Source: Bhargavaea cecembensis (GTDB lineage Bacteria; Bacillota; Bacilli; Bacillales_A; Planococcaceae). Taken from it: a stretch of 64,000 nucleotides of DNA. Under the pieces are notes generated by a model that made no database searches, had not been told where the DNA came from, and worked only from the letters and a program-made list of their open reading frames with translations. Shown here one piece after another: positions 24,609 to 32,786 of this stretch. The translations under genes and the position numbers were made by a program. Position 1 is the first letter of the stretch; each line of letters starts with the position of its first letter. Where the stretch lies: contig NZ_LN651371.1 in NCBI RefSeq assembly GCF_000826125.2, positions 110,107 to 174,106 of the forward strand. Direction: 5' to 3'.

Positions 24609-26168
24609 TCATCGGCTGTTCGTCGCCATGTCTTTCAGCGAGCGGCGAAGGATCTTGCCGGTCGTGTTTTTCGGCAGCTCCTCAAGGAACTCGATTTCAG
24701 CCGGGATTTTGTACTTCGCGAGTTTCGCGGCACAGAATCCTTTCAGCTCATCGACGGTCGTCGGGTCGCCCTCTTTTTTCACGACGTAGGCGCGGATCGC
24801 TTCTCCGTAGTTCGGATCCGGGATGCCGACGACGGCCGCTTCGACGACGGCCGGGTGTTCGTACAGCACTTCTTCGACTTCGCGCGGGTAGACGTTGTAG
24901 CCGCCGACAATGACAAGGTCTTTCTTCCGGTCGACGATGTAGAAGTAGCCGTCCTCATCCTGGCGAGCGAGGTCTCCGGTGTAGAGCCAGCCGTTCCGGA
25001 GGGCCACCGCCGTCTCTTCAGGCAGCTTGTAGTAGCCTTTCATGACATTCGGTCCCTGGACGATGAGTTCGCCGACTTCCCCGACCGGCACATCCTCACC
25101 GAATTCATCGACGACCCGGTTCACGACGTTGACGATGTTCGTGCCGATCGAACCCGGCACCCGGTCGCGGTCAAGCGGGTTGAAGCATGTGACCGGGGAC
25201 GCTTCGCTCAGTCCGTAGCCTTCGGACACGCGGACGTCGAACTTCTCCTCGAAGTTATGGAGCAGCGCGACCGGGAGCGACGAGCCGCCGGATATGGCGA
25301 GCCGGACGGAATCGAAGTCTTCCTTTTTGCCTTCCGGATACTGGTACATGAAGTTGTACATCGTCGGCACGCCGGCGAAGATTGTCGCCTTTTTCTCGCG
25401 GATGAGCCGGAACACGTCCGACGGGCTGAACTTTGGAGCGATCAGCACTTCGGCTCCGCGCAAAAGCGGTGCGTTCACGACGACGGTCAGGGCGAACACG
25501 TGGAACACCGGCAATGTCGCGACGACCCGGTCATCGGGGCTGAAGCCGAGGTAGTCGGCGACGTCCCGCGCATTGGAATACAGATTCCTGTGCGTGAGCA
25601 TCGCGCCTTTCGGATGCCCGGTTGTCCCGGACGTGTACAGGATGATCGCCGTTTCGTCCGGATCCGCTTCCTTCACCTCCGTGTAACCCGGCGCCCCCGC
25701 AACAACCTGTGTAAACGGTTTCACTTTGCCGCGCACGGATTCCGGCAGTTCGGCGATTTTTTGCGGCGTGTCCGGCTGCAGTTCGCAGACGATGTACGAC
25801 TCAACGGCCGGGAATGCGCCCGCCGCCTTTTCGATCATCGGAAGCAGCGCATCGAGCGCGATGACCGTCTTGGCGTCGCTGTTGTTCACGATGAACGCGA
25901 TCTCCTCCGGCGAGTAGATCGGATTGACCGGAACAGCGGTCGCCCCGAGGCGCATCGTCGCATAAAGCGAGATCAGGAAATGCGGCGTGTTGCCGAGCAG
26001 GAACGCCACCTTGTCCCCTTCCCCGATGCCAAGCTGCGAGAGGCCTGCGGCGAACCGTCCGACGGTTTGGTCAAACTCCGCATAGGTCGTGTCCTTGCCC
26101 ATGAAATGATAGGCGATCTTGCCCGGTTCCTCCTGAGACGTCTGGTGGACGCGCGTCACGAGATTCAT
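24609..26168 (-). CDS. lcfB: Long-chain fatty-acid--CoA ligase LcfB (YhfL)
   Basis: A 519-residue acyl-CoA ligase that activates fatty acids for beta-oxidation. It matches B. subtilis LcfB/YhfL closely along its length: start MNLVTRVHQ, the phosphate loop ILYTSGTTGHPKGAMLTH, GYGLSEASPVTCFNP, GWLYTGDLARQDEDGYFYIV with DRKKD, VGGYNVYPREVEEVLY, and the catalytic-lysine tail PKNTTGKILRRSL. It is monocistronic. A perfect FadR-type box 20 bp upstream shows it belongs to the fatty-acid degradation regulon, derepressed by long-chain acyl-CoA. Confidence 0.95.
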   Translation of the reverse strand: MNLVTRVHQTSQEEPGKIAYHFMGKDTTYAEFDQTVGRFAAGLSQLGIGEGDKVAFLLGNTPHFLISLYATMRLGATAVPVNPIYSPEEIAFIVNNSDAKTVIALDALLPMIEKAAGAFPAVESYIVCELQPDTPQKIAELPESVRGKVKPFTQVVAGAPGYTEVKEADPDETAIILYTSGTTGHPKGAMLTHRNLYSNARDVADYLGFSPDDRVVATLPVFHVFALTVVVNAPLLRGAEVLIAPKFSPSDVFRLIREKKATIFAGVPTMYNFMYQYPEGKKEDFDSVRLAISGGSSLPVALLHNFEEKFDVRVSEGYGLSEASPVTCFNPLDRDRVPGSIGTNIVNVVNRVVDEFGEDVPVGEVGELIVQGPNVMKGYYKLPEETAVALRNGWLYTGDLARQDEDGYFYIVDRKKDLVIVGGYNVYPREVEEVLYEHPAVVEAAVVGIPDPNYGEAIRAYVVKKEGDPTTVDELKGFCAAKLAKYKIPAEIEFLEELPKNTTGKILRRSLKDMATNSR

Positions 26169-26187
26169 ATGATCATCCCCCTTTTGT

Positions 26188-26205
26188 TGAATGAATAGTC
26201 ATTCA
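26188..26205. promoter_or_regulatory. FadR operator upstream of lcfB
   Basis: TGAATGAATAGTCATTCA fits the B. subtilis FadR (YsiA) consensus TGAATGAnTAnTCATTCA at every defined position. Confidence 0.92.
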
Positions 26206-26308
26206 TTTTAATCCCCAAGTCTCATTATATAAGAATAATTTCGACAATACAACCCGCCGAACGACAAATGGCTCCTTCATTTTCAGGCCGGACAGGCACA
26301 TTCAAAAG

Positions 26309-26371
26309 AAGCGTTATCTTTATCGGAGGAAACGTTGTCTTTATCTGCAAAAGCGTTATCTTTTTAACCGT
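26309..26371 (+). repeat. 21-bp tandem repeat array E (3 units)
   Basis: Units at 26309, 26330 and 26351 share AARCGTTRTCTTT. They resemble array F (AAACGTTGCGTATC), 4.5 kb away. The array lies between the FadR box of lcfB and the terminator of the Bce operon. Confidence 0.85.
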
Positions 26372-26404
26372 TCCCCGGCAGGAACCCGCCCTTCCGAGGC
26401 CACG

Positions 26405-26432
26405 AAAAAAAGCCGCGCCGGGCGGCTTTTTT
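26405..26432. terminator. Bidirectional terminator of the Bce operon
   Basis: AAAAAAAGCCGC and GCGGCTTTTTT flank a short loop, giving T tracts on both strands. It ends the bce-type transcript. Confidence 0.85.
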
Positions 26433-26448
26433 CATCATCCATCCGATT

Positions 26449-28380
26449 TCACACCGGCCCCCGGACATGCGCCAGGTAGCGCCATCTGATGAGGTAAAAA
26501 TAGAGCAGCTGGATGACCGTGAATCCGATGAGGACGAGCGCCATCTCCTTCACGATCGAGATGTCGGTGAGTTCCTTCCAGATCGCCTGCAGGGACAGGA
26601 ACGCGAACGAGCTGTGCAGCATGGCGATCCCCCACGGCAGGAAGAACTGTGGCACGAGCTGGCGGTTGACGATCGTCACAAACTCCCGGTCCGTGAGCCC
26701 GAGCCGCTTCAGGATGCCCGCCTGCCGCCTGTCGCGGTCGAGCATCGTGTACAGCTTGAAATAAATGAAGCTGCCCGCAGCCAAGAGGAACACGGAAGCG
26801 ACGAGAAGGCCGGTGAGGAGCAGCAGATGGAACGTCGACCGGATGACCGCGTAGTCCGCCCCCGGATTCTCAAAGAAGAAGGGAAGTGCATCGGTCCGGC
26901 CGGCGAGCGCCGCCTGCGACATAATCGCCGACAACCCGAGGCCGACGCCGACCGTCTCCTCCCAGTCCGGCACATCGTACGCATAAAACGTGTACAGCCG
27001 GTCAGCCTGGGCAGAGGCGGCTTTGATGAAATCCGTCTCGCTCAGGACAACCGAGTTCGTCCCGAGGCTGTAGGCCGGGAACAGCAGATCGTCCATCGTG
27101 CCGCGGACGGCAACCTCCACGCCGCTTTTCTCCAGAACCGTGTCGATCTCCGCCCCTTCCAGACGCGACGCGGCTTCCGGTGAATAAGGAAGGAACGCCG
27201 CTTCTCCCGGCCGGAGCCGGATCTCGTTCCTCCCGAGCACGCGGGCGAGCCGGTTGACGTCGCTTTCGCGCAGCACATTCAATTCCTGTCCCGAGAAGGA
27301 GGACTGCTCGCGCAGCACCGTGAGCGGCACTTCGCTGAACGCGAGCCCCCGCTGTTTCAGATCCCGTCTCAATGACTGGATATGTGCCGCCTCGTCCGGG
27401 TTGTCCGGCTGGCTGACGTAGACGAGGCCGAGCGGATTGAGCGCCCGGTACTGCGCCGTGTACGACGCGAGGCTCGCGAGCGTGCCGACGGACAGGAACG
27501 CCACGGTCGACACGATGGCGACGATGAAGAACATATTGGCGTTGTCTTTGATCTTCGCCGCCGTCTCGGCGAATGACACGAGGCGCGCACGCCGCCAGTA
27601 CAGGCTCTTGCGCTTCCGGACGAAATCCAGCAGCCCGAGCACCGAATGGGAGAAGAAATAATACGTCCCGAGCGTGGCGGCGGGCGGCAGGAGGACGGCC
27701 AGGTACAGCACGTTCACCCGCCCGGCGAACAGCGCGGCGGCATAGGAGGCGAGCAGCAGGCCGATCCCCGATGCTGCTTTCACCTTCGAATAGCCGAACG
27801 GGTCCGCGGTCCCGCCGACCCCTTTCCGGAAGTCGGCGATGTCCCGCATCCGGACGATCAAGGCGGAGAACAGGCCGATGATCAGGAACAGGCTGAGGAA
27901 CGCGCCCGCCGTGAGGGCGAACGGCTTCCACGACAGATAAAGCGGCAGTTCCGGCAGCCGGAGAAGCTCCCGGACAATCATGAAGAAATACTTGGAGAAG
28001 GCGAACCCGATCGCGATGCCGCTCGTGATCGACGCCGCCCCGAGCAGCAGCATCTCAAGGAACAGCAGACGGCCGAGCTGGCGCCGCTCCATGCCGATCT
28101 GGAGCAGGAGCGCAAATTCCCCGGAACGTGCCTGCATGAACGCCCGCATCGAATAAAACAGGAAAAACAGCGTGAACACGTAGAGGATCAGGTCCGCGGC
28201 CGTCATCCCGATCAACGTCACGCCGGTGATGAGCCGCTCCCCGATCCCCGGGTGGAACATGAGCATGGAGTACAGGAAAAACACCGTGACCGAAAAGACG
28301 CTCGCGAGGAAAAATGCCGCGTACACGCGGCGGTTGCGGACGACGTTACGGTAGGCGAACTGACGAAAGGTCATCGACAT
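26449..28380 (-). CDS. BceB-type ABC transporter permease
   Basis: A 643-residue permease of bacitracin-type peptide detoxification modules. It has the BceB plan: N-terminal [20 protein letters not shown], FtsX-like helices, about ten membrane segments, and a large extracellular domain between helices 7 and 8 (roughly residues 310-510). The conserved KDNANMFFIVAIVSTVAFLS and LKRLGLTDREFVTIVNRQLV segments are present. It overlaps the ATPase gene by 35 bp. In this family the permease both removes the antibiotic from its lipid target and signals to the kinase encoded upstream. The actual peptide sensed cannot be read from the sequence. Confidence 0.9.
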   Translation of the reverse strand: MSMTFRQFAYRNVVRNRRVYAAFFLASVFSVTVFFLYSMLMFHPGIGERLITGVTLIGMTAADLILYVFTLFFLFYSMRAFMQARSGEFALLLQIGMERRQLGRLLFLEMLLLGAASITSGIAIGFAFSKYFFMIVRELLRLPELPLYLSWKPFALTAGAFLSLFLIIGLFSALIVRMRDIADFRKGVGGTADPFGYSKVKAASGIGLLLASYAAALFAGRVNVLYLAVLLPPAATLGTYYFFSHSVLGLLDFVRKRKSLYWRRARLVSFAETAAKIKDNANMFFIVAIVSTVAFLSVGTLASLASYTAQYRALNPLGLVYVSQPDNPDEAAHIQSLRRDLKQRGLAFSEVPLTVLREQSSFSGQELNVLRESDVNRLARVLGRNEIRLRPGEAAFLPYSPEAASRLEGAEIDTVLEKSGVEVAVRGTMDDLLFPAYSLGTNSVVLSETDFIKAASAQADRLYTFYAYDVPDWEETVGVGLGLSAIMSQAALAGRTDALPFFFENPGADYAVIRSTFHLLLLTGLLVASVFLLAAGSFIYFKLYTMLDRDRRQAGILKRLGLTDREFVTIVNRQLVPQFFLPWGIAMLHSSFAFLSLQAIWKELTDISIVKEMALVLIGFTVIQLLYFYLIRWRYLAHVRGPV

Positions 28381-29119
28381 TCCCCCCGAGGAGCGACAGC
28401 ATGTTCAGGATGCGCTGGAAGAAGGTCCGGCGGCGGTCATCCCGGTGGATCTCGTTGTAGTACGCCCCGTCTTTGATGAACAGCACCCGGTCGCAGTAGC
28501 TCGCCGCGATCGGGTCGTGCGTCACCATGATGAACGTCGTGCCGTTCTCCCGGTTGATCGTCGACATGAGGTCCAGCACTTCCCGCGCGGCATGCGAGTC
28601 GAGGTTCCCCGTCGGCTCGTCGGCGAGCACGAGAGACGGCTTGTGGACGAGCGCACGGGCGATCGCCGTCCGCTGCTCCTGCCCGCCCGAGATCTCATCC
28701 GGCCGTTTCTGAAGGATTCCATCAAGTCCGAGCCGGGCCGACACCGCCTTCACCCGCGCGTCCATCTCGGCAACAGGCACCTGGTCGAGCGTGAGCGGCA
28801 GCACGATGTTCTCCTCGACCGTCAGCATCCGCAGCAGGTTGAAATCCTGGAAGACGAAGCCGAGCTCCTGTCTTCTGAAGCGGGCGGCTTCGTCCGGCTT
28901 CAGCGACGCCGGATCCGTTCCCGCGACCTGGATGCGGCCGGACGTCGGCAGATCGATCCCCGAGATGAGATTGAGCAGCGTCGTCTTGCCGCTGCCCGAC
29001 GGCCCCATCACCGCGAGGAACTCCCCGTCCGCCACTTCGAAGCTGAGCCGGTCGAGCGCCCGGTGCGTCACTTTCCCTTCATAGATCTTGATAACTTCTT
29101 CAATCTCGACGATCGGCAT
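28346..29119 (-). CDS. BceA-type ABC transporter ATP-binding protein
   Basis: A 257-residue ATPase: Walker [11 protein letters not shown]-loop [10 protein letters not shown], signature [14 protein letters not shown] (E where most relatives have Q), Walker [13 protein letters not shown] and H-loop IMVTHDPIA. It is followed by the C-terminal [20 protein letters not shown] typical of BceA relatives. It overlaps the kinase gene by 20 bp and the permease gene by 35 bp, so all four bce-type genes form one coupled operon. Confidence 0.92.
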   Translation of the reverse strand: MPIVEIEEVIKIYEGKVTHRALDRLSFEVADGEFLAVMGPSGSGKTTLLNLISGIDLPTSGRIQVAGTDPASLKPDEAARFRRQELGFVFQDFNLLRMLTVEENIVLPLTLDQVPVAEMDARVKAVSARLGLDGILQKRPDEISGGQEQRTAIARALVHKPSLVLADEPTGNLDSHAAREVLDLMSTINRENGTTFIMVTHDPIAASYCDRVLFIKDGAYYNEIHRDDRRRTFFQRILNMLSLLGGNVDDLSSVRLP

Positions 29120-30128
29120 CCGATTCCCTCTTTTCCTCTTCGTGCTGGTCGGTGAACAGGACGGACACCGCCGTCCCTTCCCCCGGTGTCGACCGGATCT
29201 CCAGGCGGTGGCCGAGCTGGTCGCACACTTCCTTCGCGATGAACAGCCCCATCCCGGTCGACTCGCCTGTGAGCCGGCCGTTTTCGCCCGTGAAGAACGC
29301 CTTCGTCACGCGGTTCAGGTCGGAGGCGGGAATCCCGATCCCTTCGTCTCGGACGGTGAGGCGGATCCCCTCCTCCGTCCGGTCTGCGGTGAAATGGACC
29401 CGGCTGCCGGGCTCCGGCGAATACTTCACGGCGTTCGTGATGAACTGGGCGATGATCGTCTTCATCCACTTCGGATCGGTCGTGACGGTGAGCCCGTCTT
29501 CCACCGCCGCTTCCGGATACACCCGGTTCGAGATGAACAGCTTCTTATGATCCGAGATGACTTCCCGGACGAGCGCACCGAGATCCGCCCGGCCGACGTG
29601 CAAATCCCGCTCGAACGTCCCGAGCCGGGCATTGAGCAGGACCGTTTCCAGCCCCCGGCGGATCCGGTCAGTCTCGGTCCCGATCGCGGCCCGGTCGATC
29701 TCGTCTTCCTGGAGGAGCAGCGTGATGACCGACAGCGGCGTCTTCATCTGGTGCACCCACTGGTTCATGAACGTTTCATGGCGGCTCTTTTCCTCATAGA
29801 GCGCCTGCACTTCCCGCTCGTAAAGCGCATACGACTCGTGGGCGAACCGCTCGACTTCGCGCGGCTCCGGCGACTTCGCCGTCCGCGTGAGCAGATTGTC
29901 CATCTTGTCCGGGTGCCGGAGGATCGCGTTATAAAACGCCCGCCGGTTAATGAAACGCGCCGTCAGGAACAGTGTCGTGAGCAGCACGACCATGACGACG
30001 GAGTAAACCGCCGTGTCGATATTGCGGAAGCCGTCCAGCCAGTAAAGCGACAGGATGAACACAGTGAGCAGCGCATGGAACACGAAGTACGCGGAGTGCT
30101 CCGCGATGAACAGGCGGAGCCCCTTCAT
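29100..30128 (-). CDS. BceS-type intramembrane-sensing histidine kinase
   Basis: A 342-residue kinase. Two N-terminal helices (SAYFVFHALLTVFILSLYW, then AVYSVVMVVLLTTLFLTARF) are joined by an extracellular loop of fewer than ten residues, the hallmark of intramembrane-sensing kinases that take their signal from a Bce transporter. The phosphorylated histidine is in FMNQWVHQMKTPLSV; the ATP-binding N, G1 and G2 boxes appear as QFITNAVKYS, DEGIGIP and STGMGLFIAKE. It overlaps the response-regulator gene by 4 bp. Confidence 0.93.
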   Translation of the reverse strand: MKGLRLFIAEHSAYFVFHALLTVFILSLYWLDGFRNIDTAVYSVVMVVLLTTLFLTARFINRRAFYNAILRHPDKMDNLLTRTAKSPEPREVERFAHESYALYEREVQALYEEKSRHETFMNQWVHQMKTPLSVITLLLQEDEIDRAAIGTETDRIRRGLETVLLNARLGTFERDLHVGRADLGALVREVISDHKKLFISNRVYPEAAVEDGLTVTTDPKWMKTIIAQFITNAVKYSPEPGSRVHFTADRTEEGIRLTVRDEGIGIPASDLNRVTKAFFTGENGRLTGESTGMGLFIAKEVCDQLGHRLEIRSTPGEGTAVSVLFTDQHEEEKRESDADRRD

Positions 30129-30829
30129 GCTTCCTCCGGATCCGGGATGAACCGGTAGCCCGCGCCCCGCACCGTCTCGATCTGCGACTTGATGCCGTAC
30201 TCGGCGAGCTTCTTGCGCACACGGGTCATGTTCACATTGAGGGTGTTCTCGTCGACGAACGACTGGTCATCCCACAGCTCCTCGAGGAACCGCTCGCGCG
30301 TCACGACTTTCGGCGACTCGGACAGCAGCAACTCCAGGATGACGCACTCTTTCTTCTGGAGCGGGATTTCTTCTCCGTGCGCATGCAGCTCCATCCGCTC
30401 CGGATACAGCTCGAGGCGGCCGAGCCGGATTGTGCGCTCCTCCTGCTTCGGCGCATACTCCCCGAACGAGCGGCGCAGATGGCTACGGATCTTCGCGAGG
30501 ACGATCTCGTAGTTGAACGGCTTCGTGATGAAATCGTCCCCGCCGTTCTCAAGCGCAAACACCTGGTCCATCTCGCCCGACCGCGCGGAAATGAACAAGA
30601 TCGGCACCGTCGTCCGTTGCCGGAGCTGGCGGCACCAGTAATAGCCGTCATAGGATGGAAGATTGATATCGAGCAGGATCAGGTGCGGCGAAAACTCGGC
30701 CTCTGATTCGAGGATCCGGTCGAAATCCTCCGCTGTCCGCACATCGTAATGATATTTCCGGAGCGTCTCGGCAAGCAGCCGCGCAATCGTCCGGTCGTCT
30801 TCAATAATCAGGATTCGGTGCTTCTCCAC
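30125..30829 (-). CDS. BceR-type OmpR-family response regulator
   Basis: A 234-residue regulator with a receiver domain (IIEDDRTIARLL, phosphoacceptor D in LILLDINLPSYDGYYW, switch T/S in ILFISARS, and the TKPF lysine). It is followed by a winged-helix DNA-binding domain (ERFLEELWDDQSFVDENTLN and MTRVRKKL). It is first in the operon with kinase, ATPase and permease. Eleven copies of a 21-bp repeat lie just upstream, in the region that should hold its promoter. Confidence 0.94.
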   Translation of the reverse strand: MEKHRILIIEDDRTIARLLAETLRKYHYDVRTAEDFDRILESEAEFSPHLILLDINLPSYDGYYWCRQLRQRTTVPILFISARSGEMDQVFALENGGDDFITKPFNYEIVLAKIRSHLRRSFGEYAPKQEERTIRLGRLELYPERMELHAHGEEIPLQKKECVILELLLSESPKVVTRERFLEELWDDQSFVDENTLNVNMTRVRKKLAEYGIKSQIETVRGAGYRFIPDPEEA

Positions 30830-30860
30830 AGTCTGGCCTCCATTGGTTCATCGTTTGAGG

Positions 30861-31091
30861 GTGAAACGTTGTGTATCTTCGTGGGAGCGTTGTGTATCTC
30901 GGGTAAACGTTGTCTATCTTTTGGAAAGCGTTGTTTATCTTTTGGAAAGCGTTGTTTATCTCGAGTGAAACGTTGCGTATCTTCGGCGAAACGTTGCGTA
31001 TCTTCGGTGAAACGTTGCGTATCTTCGGTGAAACGTTGCGTATCCTCGGCGAAACGTTAATTATCTGAGCTGAGACGTTCATCAAAGCGAT
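30861..31091 (+). repeat. 21-bp tandem repeat array F (11 units)
   Basis: Units start every 21 bp from 30861 to 31071. The consensus is GAAACGTTGCGTATCTTCGG plus one base; the central four (from 30966) are nearly identical, while flanking ones read GTTTATCTTTTG, GTGTATC or AATTATC. Every unit keeps the CGTT core. The array occupies almost the whole gap between bceR-type and lplJ transcription units. Confidence 0.95.
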
Positions 31092-31112
31092 CATTTTCAC
31101 CCCCATCATATC

Positions 31113-31139
31113 AAAAAGGCCTGACGTCCGTCAGGCCCT
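31113..31139 (-). terminator. Terminator of lplJ
   Basis: GGCCTGAC and GTCAGGCC form an 8-bp stem, followed on the minus strand by TTTTTGA. Confidence 0.85.
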
Positions 31140-31151
31140 TCCGGTTGCGTC

Positions 31152-32144
31152 TCAGTAGATGAGATCGATGAATTGGTCTTTCGTGATGCCGCCCAGGAGC
31201 TTTTCGATGTCGAGGCCGGAGAGGGCCTGTTCGATCGCTTCGTGGCTGTACTGCACGCCTTTGAGCGCCTCTTCGATTTCGGCGACTTCGCCGACGCCGA
31301 AGAAATCGCCGAAGATGGCGGCGTCTTCAATCTTGCCTTTGTTCACTTCGAGCTTCACGTCAATGCCGCCGACCGGGAAGCGCTGCGAGTGGGACATGTT
31401 GAACTTCGGCGACTTGCCGTAGTTCCAATCCCAGTTGCCGTACCGTTTCTCGGACAGTTTCTTGATGTTCTCCCAGTCGTCTTCGGTGAGCTCCAGGTAC
31501 TCGATGTTTTCCTTGCCCCCGAAGATCTCCTCGAGCAAGTACTGACGCAGCTCTTCAATCGTCATCGGCTCTTCAAGGAACTCGGAAATATTCGCCACTC
31601 GCGAGCGGATCGACTTGATCCCCTTCGACTCGATCTTGTCTTTCTTCACCTTCAGCGCGTTGACGACTTCCTCCACGTCGGTGTCGAACATGAGCGTGCC
31701 GTGGCTGTACATCCGCCCTTTCGTCGAGAACTGAGCATTCCCGGAAATCTTCCGTCCCTCGACGGTGAGGTCATTTCGGCCCTGCAGCTCTGCATTGACG
31801 CCGAGCTTCTGCAGTGCATCGACGACCGGCTGCGTGAACTTCCGGAAGTTGCGGAAACTTTCTCCGTCGTCTTTCGTAATGAAACTGTAGTTCAAGTTGC
31901 CGAGGTCGTGGTACACTGCACCCCCGCCGGACAAACGGCGGACGACCTTGATGCCGTTCTTGTCCACATAGTTCGCGTCAATCTCCTCGATCGTGTTCTG
32001 GTTCCGGCCGACGATGATCGACGGACCGTTGATATAGAACAGGAGATAAGAATCCTCGTCCGTGTCGAATGTATTCAATATGTACTCTTCGATTGCCAGG
32101 TTGATGTACGGATCGTGAATGCCTTTGTTATCAATGAATTTCAT
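31152..32144 (-). CDS. lplJ: Lipoate--protein ligase LplJ
   Basis: A 330-residue enzyme that activates free lipoate with ATP and attaches it to the E2 and GcvH lipoyl domains. Seen: NLAIEEYILNTF, the lipoyl-binding loops GRNQNTIEEI and VVRRLSGGGAVYHDLGNLNY, the catalytic lysine in RKISGNAQF, and the C-terminal accessory domain. Length and layout fit B. subtilis LplJ (YhfJ). It lies near lcfB and next to yhfH, as in B. subtilis, though the Bce operon separates it from lcfB here. GGGGAGGC lies before the ATG. Confidence 0.95.
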   Translation of the reverse strand: MKFIDNKGIHDPYINLAIEEYILNTFDTDEDSYLLFYINGPSIIVGRNQNTIEEIDANYVDKNGIKVVRRLSGGGAVYHDLGNLNYSFITKDDGESFRNFRKFTQPVVDALQKLGVNAELQGRNDLTVEGRKISGNAQFSTKGRMYSHGTLMFDTDVEEVVNALKVKKDKIESKGIKSIRSRVANISEFLEEPMTIEELRQYLLEEIFGGKENIEYLELTEDDWENIKKLSEKRYGNWDWNYGKSPKFNMSHSQRFPVGGIDVKLEVNKGKIEDAAIFGDFFGVGEVAEIEEALKGVQYSHEAIEQALSGLDIEKLLGGITKDQFIDLIY

Positions 32145-32259
32145 GCTTCAGCCTCCCCGTTTCTGATGGATTCTATTTTACCACAGCCGGCGCCGATCCA
32201 CCGTTCATCCGTTTAAACCGCTGTTTCGTCAGTAAATTTGGTTAATTGGGCGAAAAGCG

Positions 32260-32289
32260 TTGACACTTCCTCCGCTGTTATAATACACT
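32260..32289 (+). promoter_or_regulatory. Candidate promoter of the YhfH-like gene
   Basis: TTGACA and TACACT are separated by 18 bp. A perfect TATAAT overlaps (32279-32284), but only 13 bp from the TTGACA. Confidence 0.4.
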
Positions 32290-32340
32290 ATGGACATCAC
32301 GAACAAGTTGTATAACAAAAAACGAGAGGAGAATGACCCT

Positions 32341-32466
32341 ATGATTGAAAACGTCGTTGAATTCTTCAAGAACCTCCCTCCGAAAATGTGCGCAAGCTGC
32401 GGTGAGCAGATCGAGGAGCAGCACGAGTGCTACTCCAACAAATGCGACAAATGCAACTGCGAATAA
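32341..32466 (+). CDS. yhfH: YhfH-family small zinc-ribbon protein
   Basis: A 41-residue protein that starts MIENVVEFFKNLPPKMCASC. Its two CxxC pairs (CASC and CDKC, with an extra C in HEC and in CNC) should bind one zinc ion. This is the YhfH family, found next to lplJ in Bacillus. The function is unknown. GAGAGGAGAA precedes the ATG; a terminator follows at 32496. Confidence 0.82.
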   Translation: MIENVVEFFKNLPPKMCASCGEQIEEQHECYSNKCDKCNCE

Positions 32467-32495
32467 GCCAAGTGACCCCGCGATGGAAAACATAA

Positions 32496-32537
32496 AAAGA
32501 GTATCCCCCGCAGCGCCGGTCGGGATACTCTTTTAGT
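32496..32537. terminator. Bidirectional terminator after yhfH
   Basis: AAAGAGTATCCC and GGGATACTCTTTT form a 12-bp stem with T residues on both strands. It serves yhfH and the convergent membrane-protein gene. Confidence 0.88.
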
Positions 32538-32706
32538 TTTGGTTGTTTTTCCTATGTAGGAGTGAAGGATTAAAGAGAATCACAGTTATGATAATGATCA
32601 AGGGAGAAGCAGCTTTCGTAACCAGTCGATCGTCTGTCAGTGTCAGTACAATAAACGATAGAATACCTCCGGTTATACACCCCAGTAGAAGACGTTTTTT
32701 ACTCAC
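32533..32706 (-). CDS. Small membrane protein, two transmembrane segments
   Basis: A 57-residue protein: a basic start, VSKKRLLLGCITGGILSFIV as first helix, and SPLIIIITVILFNPSLL as second, then a polar tail. The GTG at 32704-32706 with AAGGGAG upstream is chosen over a start 12 codons earlier. Not recognised. Confidence 0.5.
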   Translation of the reverse strand: MSKKRLLLGCITGGILSFIVLTLTDDRLVTKAASPLIIIITVILFNPSLLHRKNNQN

Positions 32707-32786
32707 AAATGTTCTCTCTCCCTTCAAAAGATCGGCGGGCATTTTCTCTAAGGAGTATCAAATAGACAAAGCAGGAACCCTCCCTA

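Noticed and set aside
30801-31109. Frame through array F with repeating NVSPKIR
   Set aside because: Entirely made of the 21-bp repeat; overlaps the start of the response-regulator gene.
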